NCBI RefSeq assembly: GCF_019459305.1
Contig: NZ_JAIBES010000045.1
Span: 1-64,000 of the forward strand
Reading direction: 5' to 3'
DNA length: 64,000 bases
DNA from: Sphingopyxis sp.
Lineage (GTDB): Bacteria > Pseudomonadota > Alphaproteobacteria > Sphingomonadales > Sphingomonadaceae
The position numbers and the translations under genes are program-made. How positions within the stretch are numbered: the first letter of the stretch is position 1; every line of letters begins with the position of its first letter. Of the stretch, positions 58,289 through 64,000 are shown piece after piece. Under the pieces are notes generated by a model. That model saw nothing but the letters and a program-made list of their open reading frames with translations, did no database searches and had not been told where the DNA came from.

Positions 58289-61218
58289 GCGGCTATCGGC
58301 TGAAACGCGGCGGCGATATTGACCGCAGCTGCCCGATCAATTTTCGGTGGGAGGGCCGCTGCTACACCGGCTTCGCCGGCGACACGCTCGCGTCTGCATT
58401 GCTGGCGTCCGGCGTCCGCATGATTGGGCGCAGCTTCAAATATCACCGCCCGCGCGGCCTGATCGCTGCCGGCCTCGACGAACCCAATTTTATCGTTCAA
58501 CTCGAACGCGGCGCAAGTACCACGCCAAATCTCAAGGCGCCTTATGTTGAGCTTTACGATGGTCTAGATGCAGCCCCCGTCAACGCATGGCCCAGCCTTC
58601 GCTTCGACCTGCTTGCGGTCAACAGCATCTTCAAACGCTTCATCCCGGCGGCATTTTATTACAAGACCTTCATGTGGCCGACCTGGCGGGTGTTCGAACC
58701 GCTGATTCGCAAGGCCGCCGGTCTGGGCGCGTCACCCAAGCTGACCGATCCCGATAGCTATGAACAGACCTCGGCGCATATCGATGTGCTGATCGTCGGC
58801 GGCGGCATCGCGGGGCTCGCGGCCGCTCAGCACGCAGCGATATCCGGGAAGTCGGTGATGCTGGTGACGGGTGGTCGGCATTGGGGCGGCCGCTTGGCCG
58901 GAACCAGCGATAGCGTAGAGGGCAAGCCCGCAGCCGTCTGGATCAAGGATATGCTGCGTACGCTATCCGCCATGCCCAATGTGGCGTTGATGACTCGCAC
59001 GCTGGCGACTGGCCATTTCGATCACGGCCTCGTCTCCTTGTGCGAGCGCCTGACTGACCATATACCGACCCATGAACGCTCAGGTCCGCGGCAGCGGTTC
59101 TGGCGGGTCCGCGCCGACGCGCTGATTCTGGCAACGGGGGCCATCGAACGACCGCTGGTGTTCCGGGGCAACGACCGTCCGGGCGTCATGCTTGCAGGGG
59201 CGGCGCGGGCCTATCTGCATCGCCATGCCGTGGTTGCGGGGCGTGAGATCGTTGTCGCAACCACCAACGACAGCGCCTGGTATGCCGCATTCGATCTGGC
59301 CGAGGCGGGAGCAACGATTATAGCGATCGTCGATACCCGGCCGTCCCCGTCCCCGGCGCTGGTCGAACGCGCCGAAGGGCTCGGCATTATGGTCCACTCC
59401 AACATGGCACCCGCCGCGGCGATAGGTCGGCGGGCAGTGCGCGCTGTGCGGATCGGGCGCGTGTCCCCTACGGGACGCATCGACAGCCCTGCACAGGCCG
59501 TGCGGTGCGACCTGCTGCTGATGTCGGGTGGATGGAACCCCGCGGTGCATCTTCATTCGCAGGGCGCCGGACGGTTGACCTTTGATCACGATCTGAACAG
59601 CTTTGTTCCCGAAGACGGGAGTCCCGGCCACCGAAGCATCGGCGGTGCGGGAGGCGACTTTGCGCGTTACAGCACCCTCGCCGCGGCACGCGAACAGGCC
59701 GTGACGCGACGTCCTGGGCCGCCCCATGCTGCGCTGTGGTCGATATCGGAATCCGATGTCCCCGACGCCGAGGCGTGGGTCGATTTCCAGAACGATGTGA
59801 CCGCAGGCGATATCGCGCTCGCCGCGCGTGAGAATTTCCGGTCGGTCGAACATCTGAAACGCTACACCACGCTTGGCATGGCTTCCGATCAAGGCAAAAC
59901 ATCGAATGTCAACGGCATCGGCATTCTCAGCACATTGCTGGCCAAACCGATGGAGGCGATCGGCACCACGAAGTTCCGTCCGCCCTACGACCCAATCCCG
60001 TTCGGGCTGTTGGCCGGTCACCGGATTGGCGACGGCCTTCGCCCCCGCCGTCAGCTCGCGCTCCATGATTGGCATGCCGGCAGAAATGCGTCGTATGAAG
60101 AATATGGCGGCTGGATGCGTCCCGCGGCCTATTTGCGGCCCGGCGAAAGTGAAGCCGATGCCGTCCGCCGCGAAGTGTTGGCCGTGCGAACCGCGGTCGG
60201 CATTTTCGAAGCCTCGCCGCTCGGCAAAATTGAAGTGAAAGGACCGGACGCCGCGGCCTTCCTCGATCTTATGTACGTGAACCGGATCAGCACGCTGAAA
60301 CCCGGTCGCTGCCGCTATGCAATTATGCTCAGCGAGAATGGTACGGTGTTCGACGATGGTGTCGTGACACGGTTGACCGACGACCATTTCCTTGTCGGAA
60401 CCACCAGCGGCCACGCCGCCACCATCACCGAGGCATTCCGAGAATGGCTGCAATGCGAATGGACGACGATGCGTGTGCTGGTGGAGGATGTCACGACCTC
60501 TTGGGCGGTCGCCAATGTCGTCGGTCCGAAGACGCGCAGCGTGCTCCACATGCTGGCGTCCGATATCGATTTTTCGGCCGACGCCTTTGCACATATGACC
60601 GCGCAGCGCGGCTATATCGGCGGCATCCCGGCCCGCGTCGCGCGCGTCAGTTTTACCGGCGAGCTTTCCTATGAGATCGCTGTACCGTGGCGGTGTGCCG
60701 GGGCGTTGTGGGAGGCGCTGATCGCGGCGGGGTCGTCGCACGGCATGGTCCCGTTCGGCGTCGAGGCGCTGATGACGATGCGGATCGAAAAGGGTTTCCT
60801 GCACATCGGGGCGGATACCGACGGCACCACGCTACCGCAGGACATCGGCTTTGGCGCGATCATGGCGAAGAAAACCCAGGATTTCGTCGGTCGCCGCTCG
60901 GCGCATCGTCCGGACGGCTTGCGCGGCGACCGGCGCAGCTTTGTCGGACTGGAGGCGACCGACAGCAATGCGGCTCCGCTCGCGATTGGAGCGCATATCC
61001 TCCCCGCCGGGACGACGCAGCCGCAGCCTAGCGAGGGCTGGGTCACGTCGAGCGCATGGTCGCCGACGCTGGGCGCGCCGCTGGCTCTCGCGATGATCGA
61101 GCGGGGTGAAAAGCGGATCGGGGAAAGTGTGCGTGTCTGGGATCTGGGCGCATGGCGCGAAGCGCGCATCACCCGCGCCTGCCGCTATGACCCGCAAGGA
61201 GCCCGGCTCGATGTCTGA
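58285..61218 (+). CDS. soxA: Sarcosine oxidase alpha subunit
   Basis: A 977-residue subunit with the SoxA order of domains: an N-terminal 2Fe-2S-like fold (GRSFKYHRPRG), an NAD-binding domain with VGGGIAGLAA (172-177 for GGGIAG), and a C-terminal GcvT-like folate-binding half (about 580-960). It passes the methyl group of sarcosine to tetrahydrofolate as 5,10-methylene-THF. The start at 58285 overlaps the soxD stop; the frame is open earlier. The long antisense frame over this gene is not coding. Confidence 0.95.
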   Translation: MSGYRLKRGGDIDRSCPINFRWEGRCYTGFAGDTLASALLASGVRMIGRSFKYHRPRGLIAAGLDEPNFIVQLERGASTTPNLKAPYVELYDGLDAAPVNAWPSLRFDLLAVNSIFKRFIPAAFYYKTFMWPTWRVFEPLIRKAAGLGASPKLTDPDSYEQTSAHIDVLIVGGGIAGLAAAQHAAISGKSVMLVTGGRHWGGRLAGTSDSVEGKPAAVWIKDMLRTLSAMPNVALMTRTLATGHFDHGLVSLCERLTDHIPTHERSGPRQRFWRVRADALILATGAIERPLVFRGNDRPGVMLAGAARAYLHRHAVVAGREIVVATTNDSAWYAAFDLAEAGATIIAIVDTRPSPSPALVERAEGLGIMVHSNMAPAAAIGRRAVRAVRIGRVSPTGRIDSPAQAVRCDLLLMSGGWNPAVHLHSQGAGRLTFDHDLNSFVPEDGSPGHRSIGGAGGDFARYSTLAAAREQAVTRRPGPPHAALWSISESDVPDAEAWVDFQNDVTAGDIALAARENFRSVEHLKRYTTLGMASDQGKTSNVNGIGILSTLLAKPMEAIGTTKFRPPYDPIPFGLLAGHRIGDGLRPRRQLALHDWHAGRNASYEEYGGWMRPAAYLRPGESEADAVRREVLAVRTAVGIFEASPLGKIEVKGPDAAAFLDLMYVNRISTLKPGRCRYAIMLSENGTVFDDGVVTRLTDDHFLVGTTSGHAATITEAFREWLQCEWTTMRVLVEDVTTSWAVANVVGPKTRSVLHMLASDIDFSADAFAHMTAQRGYIGGIPARVARVSFTGELSYEIAVPWRCAGALWEALIAAGSSHGMVPFGVEALMTMRIEKGFLHIGADTDGTTLPQDIGFGAIMAKKTQDFVGRRSAHRPDGLRGDRRSFVGLEATDSNAAPLAIGAHILPAGTTQPQPSEGWVTSSAWSPTLGAPLALAMIERGEKRIGESVRVWDLGAWREARITRACRYDPQGARLDV

Positions 61219-61735
61219 CGCCTCGCTGATGCCCGCATGGTGCCGCCACGACGCCGGTCTGGCCGTGGCGAAGGTCCAGGTCTATGGCCTCCCCGGCGCC
61301 GCGGCCCGTCTGGCCGAAGCAATCGGCGTCATCACCCCCAAGCCCAATCGCTATACCGAAGGCATCGGCATCGCACTGGCCGCGATCGCTCCCGACGAGT
61401 GGTTGCTGATCGGCCTCACGGACCAGGTCGCGGCGGCGCTCGAACGCACCGATGCGGCGCTTCGCGGGGAAACCATACTGACACTCGACATCACCCACGG
61501 ACTGGTTGCGCTCCAGCTTGAAGGCGCGGCGGGTACCGCCTGCCTTGCTGCATTCACCGCCCTCGACCTCCGCCCCGCCAGCACCCCCGTCGGAGCAGCA
61601 CTGCGCACGCGCTTTGGCGACATCGGGGTGCTCGTCGCCTGCACCGATCACGCGCCGACGTATCTGCTGCTCGCCGATCAAAGCTACACCCCCTACCTCC
61701 TGCACCTGATCAGCCAGAGCGCAAGCCTCGCCTGA
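61211..61735 (+). CDS. soxG: Sarcosine oxidase gamma subunit
   Basis: A 174-residue gamma subunit of sarcosine oxidase, a small GcvT-like fold that caps the complex. It contains PKPNRYTEG and DITHGLVALQLEG, typical of SoxG. The ATG at 61211 overlaps the soxA stop by 8 bases; the frame is open upstream but that part overlaps soxA. It completes the B-D-A-G gene order. Confidence 0.9.
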   Translation: MSDASLMPAWCRHDAGLAVAKVQVYGLPGAAARLAEAIGVITPKPNRYTEGIGIALAAIAPDEWLLIGLTDQVAAALERTDAALRGETILTLDITHGLVALQLEGAAGTACLAAFTALDLRPASTPVGAALRTRFGDIGVLVACTDHAPTYLLLADQSYTPYLLHLISQSASLA

Positions 61736-61759
61736 TCCCGAACCGACCGGACCCCCGCC

Positions 61760-62620
61760 ATGACCAAACCGAAACCTGCGCGCTGCGTGCTCCGCTTCCG
61801 CTGCCCAGATCAGCCCGGTATACTTGCCAGCGTTTCATCCTTGCTCGCTGCAAACGGCTGGGACATTCGCGAAGCCGCCATTTACGGCGACCCCGACAGC
61901 ACCATCTTTTTTGTGCGCACCGAATTGGCGAGTGAACACGCGGCGATTGCGGACCTGCCGCATCATCTTGCACCCGCCATCGAAACGCTGGGCCTCGATT
62001 GGGAGGTCCATGACATCACACAGCCGATGCCGGTCCTGATGGCGGTCTCGAAATTCAACCACTGCCTCGTTGACTTGCTCCACAAAGTCGAAATTGGCGC
62101 CCTGCCGATCCGCATCGTCGGGGTTGTTTCTAATCACGATCAGGAGCGCAAATATGTCGAATGGCACGGCATCCCGTATCATCACCTTCCCGTCGGTCGC
62201 ACCGACAAGGCGGCACAAGAGCGCCGTTTCCTAGAAATCATCCACGAAAGCGGCGCCGCGCTGACCGTGCTGGCCCGCTATATGCAGATTCTGTCAGACG
62301 AGTTCGCCGCGAGCCTCGCTGGCCGCTGCATCAACATCCACCACAGCTTCCTGCCGAGCTTCAAGGGCGCGAAACCTTATCATCAGGCGAAGGCCCGCGG
62401 CGTCAAGCTGATCGGCGCCACAGCGCACTATGTCACCGCCGATCTTGATGAAGGTCCGATCATCGAACAGGACGTGCGCCGTGTCAGCCACGCGACAACC
62501 GCGAACGAAATGGTCGCCATCGGCCGCGAGGTCGAGGCATCGGTCCTGTCCCGCGCCGTCCGCTGGCACGCCGAACATCGGATCATCGGCAATGGAAATC
62601 AGACCGTCGTTCTCGTTTGA
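61760..62620 (+). CDS. purU: Formyltetrahydrofolate deformylase
   Basis: PurU splits 10-formyl-THF to formate and THF. The 286-residue protein has an N-terminal ACT domain (about 12-85, RCPDQPGILASVSSLLA) and a formyltransferase-like domain with VSNHDQ, HHSFLPSFKGAKPYHQA and GATAHYVTADLDEGPI. Its place after soxBDAG fits disposal of one-carbon units from sarcosine and recycling of THF. A 24-base gap from soxG suggests one operon. Confidence 0.95.
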   Translation: MTKPKPARCVLRFRCPDQPGILASVSSLLAANGWDIREAAIYGDPDSTIFFVRTELASEHAAIADLPHHLAPAIETLGLDWEVHDITQPMPVLMAVSKFNHCLVDLLHKVEIGALPIRIVGVVSNHDQERKYVEWHGIPYHHLPVGRTDKAAQERRFLEIIHESGAALTVLARYMQILSDEFAASLAGRCINIHHSFLPSFKGAKPYHQAKARGVKLIGATAHYVTADLDEGPIIEQDVRRVSHATTANEMVAIGREVEASVLSRAVRWHAEHRIIGNGNQTVVLV

Positions 62621-63013
62621 CTTCTCGACAATAGGCGCACGGCAATCCGTGACGCATCTGGTACGCGCCGGATCGCGGGAGCGCCGCGCGTTGGAATGGC
62701 AGACCGCACGACTGAAATGAGCCGCAAAGCGGAAGCTGCATGGTAGAATGGTGGGGAGCGTTCAGGTCACTGACGGTGTTTATCGACGAACCTTAAACGG
62801 CTAAAGTCTCGATTGTGGGAATGCGACGCTCGAATGCAGCCGATTGTCTTCGAATTCGAGATTTTGTCAAAAATTTGGTATTTCTCTTTTAATTTCAAAT
62901 TTTTATCTTCTTGACGGTCTGTCGTTCGATCATATCGTACGTAATATTTATTCTTTGTTTTTCAATTCGTTAAGGCGAACTGGATTATTGAGTGGGAATG
63001 ATCGCCTGATTGG
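62621..63013. other. Gene-free right junction of the island
   Basis: The 393 bases hold no convincing gene. About 62840-62985 is markedly AT-rich, with long A and T runs, and ends at the right att-like repeat. No transposase or integrase fragment was recognised. A frame at 62844-63224 crosses the repeat and the next gene and is not believable. Confidence 0.6.
62990..63001 (+). repeat. Right att-like direct repeat
   Basis: GAGTGGGAATGA, identical to the last 12 bases of guaA (40139-40150). The three bases before it are ATT against ATC in guaA, both isoleucine codons, so this looks like the displaced end of an ancestral guaA or an element-borne copy. The two repeats have the same orientation. 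Confidence 0.75.
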
Positions 63014-63424
63014 TCAGGGGGCTGCGACCTCACCAGGCCGCCAGTTCCAGATCAGGAGCAGCAGGCCGACGATGATGAACAAGGCGAAGCCCGACAGCAT
63101 CCATGCGTTCACATACCATTGCTCGCCCCACTCAAACTCGCCGCCCATGATGCGCCCCCAGCCTCGGAAATGCTGGGTCGCAGCAACCGACAGGCCGAAC
63201 ACTGCGAACACTGCAGAAAGGTAACGCACCAGCCAGTGCGCCGGATTGGGTAGCATCAGCAACAGCCCGAGCAGACCGATGACGGTGCGCTGGCTGCGGC
63301 AATAGGGGCATTCATACACGAGGCCGGTCAGGTCGACGGCCCAGGTCAGAATGGCAATCGCGATGGCCACGATACCCACCATTCGGCGATGTCGCAGCAA
63401 TAGCTCCGGCAAATTATCCAGCAT
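63014..63424 (-). CDS. Four-helix membrane protein with CPYC motif
   Basis: Not firmly assigned. The 136-residue protein has about four hydrophobic helices and a CPYC motif (YECPYCRSQR, about residues 38-47) at a helix end, as in DsbB- or VKOR-like thiol-oxidising membrane proteins. It is shorter than most DsbB. Ribosome site AGGGAGAA precedes the ATG. It lies just outside the island and is likely the ancestral neighbour of guaA. Confidence 0.7.
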   Translation of the reverse strand: MLDNLPELLLRHRRMVGIVAIAIAILTWAVDLTGLVYECPYCRSQRTVIGLLGLLLMLPNPAHWLVRYLSAVFAVFGLSVAATQHFRGWGRIMGGEFEWGEQWYVNAWMLSGFALFIIVGLLLLIWNWRPGEVAAP

Positions 63425-63561
63425 CTTGAAATTCTCCCTCTTCCCTCCCGCTAGCTATAAGCCGCCACTGCCTGCGCGGCTAGGGGGCGGCAAAGTAGGG
63501 TGTTCCCGCACCATTGAATGACCGCATCGGTTGTGATGCCACGCCGTCCTTGATAGGCACA

Positions 63562-64000
63562 ATGTCCATGGACAGGATCGAAACTCAGGCCTCGGGCGGC
63601 TGCCAATGCGGCGCGGTGCGCTATCATGTGACCGCGGTGCTCGACACCTCGCACATCTGCCATTGCCGGATGTGCCAGAAGGCGGCGGGGAATTTTTTCG
63701 CGGCGCTGGTCGGGGTTCCACGCGATGCCTTTCGCTGGACGCGCGGTACGCCCGGTATCTTCAAAAGCTCCGATCCGGTCGAGCGCGGTTTCTGCCCGAC
63801 CTGCGGCACGCCGCTCACCTATGACTATCTGGCAAGCAAGCATCTGAATATCACCACGGGATCGCTCGATGATGCCGCCCAGTTCCCGCCAAAGATGCAG
63901 TTCGGGATCGAAGGGCAGATGCCGTGGTTCGATACATTGCCGTCGGTGCAACGCGAAGGGACGACCGAAGAAACTATGACCGGTCCCGCCGCGACGATTA
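63562..64000 (+). CDS. GFA-family (glutathione-dependent formaldehyde-activating-like) protein, partial
   Basis: A gene cut by the window end, with at least 146 residues. The three zinc-binding Cys groups of the GFA/CENP-V fold are present: GGCQCGAVRYH, ICHCRMCQKAAG and FCPTCGTPLTY. Substrates of most members are unknown; the name from formaldehyde chemistry does not hold for all. ATG codons at 63562 and 63568 are both possible starts. Its stop is beyond the window. Confidence 0.85.
   Translation, partial: MSMDRIETQASGGCQCGAVRYHVTAVLDTSHICHCRMCQKAAGNFFAALVGVPRDAFRWTRGTPGIFKSSDPVERGFCPTCGTPLTYDYLASKHLNITTGSLDDAAQFPPKMQFGIEGQMPWFDTLPSVQREGTTEETMTGPAATI

Noticed and set aside
59080-60804. 574-residue open frame on the minus strand over soxA
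   Set aside because: It lies entirely antisense to a well-conserved SoxA; its sequence is Arg/His/Gly-rich without any domain. Long antisense frames are expected in GC-rich DNA.
62844-63224. 126-residue frame across the right island edge
   Set aside because: It spans the AT-rich junction, the att-like repeat and the antisense of a good membrane-protein gene.

Overview
The window reads as one chromosomal segment of a GC-rich alphaproteobacterium, most likely a sphingomonad (Sphingopyxis-like). Reasons: a SUF operon, cobaltochelatase subunits CobS and CobT beside a J-domain protein and BolA, large TonB-dependent receptors, and consistently GC-rich codons. No rRNA, tRNA or CRISPR was seen. The genus is inferred from gene content, not from a marker gene.

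Region 1 (1-3533): sufC-sufD-sufS-sufT-sufA, a tightly overlapping Fe-S cluster assembly operon whose sufB would lie off the left edge. Region 2 (3534-22922): mostly housekeeping and scattered genes. They include an extensin-like protein, a cytochrome P450, a Gly/Tyr/Arg-rich lipoprotein, three dicarboxylate-type carriers, aroC, a GNAT-fabI-yihY chain, a DnaJ-like co-chaperone, pdxH-phzF, a beta-lactamase-fold hydrolase, pirin, cupin, BolA and a J-domain protein. Region 3 (23019-28529): cobS and cobT, separated by a lipoprotein hydrolase and an MFS carrier. Region 4 (28606-40150): small secreted proteins, a ThDP enzyme with an aldehyde dehydrogenase, a phosphoesterase-glycosyltransferase pair, a TonB receptor and guaA. 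Two miniature inverted-repeat elements lie in this stretch.

Region 5 (40151-63001) is the most interesting part. It is bounded by two exact copies of GAGTGGGAATGA: one is the last codons of guaA, the other lies at 62990-63001 with no gene attached. AT-rich, gene-free DNA lies just inside each copy. This is the expected layout of a genomic island inserted at the 3' end of guaA, about 22.9 kb long, with no integrase gene visible. Its cargo is a peptide and unusual-amino-acid catabolism programme: a TonB receptor, a DPP-IV-like S9 peptidase, an M19 dipeptidase homologue, a POT peptide carrier, prolyl aminopeptidase, an N-acyl-D-amino-acid deacylase homologue, DgcA/DgcN-type D-glutamate enzymes, heterotetrameric sarcosine oxidase (soxBDAG) with purU, an MFS carrier, one TetR and two Lrp regulators.

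Four copies of an operator-like palindrome AATACA-N4-TGTATT occur in the island, each in a promoter region: upstream of the TonB receptor, of pip-POT, of soxB, and between tetR and the MFS gene. In at least two cases the palindrome exactly occupies the -35/-10 spacer. I infer a local TetR regulon that joins outer-membrane uptake, inner-membrane peptide import, proline release and N-methyl oxidation. Right of the island (63014-64000) are a four-helix membrane protein with a CPYC motif and a GFA-family protein cut by the window edge.
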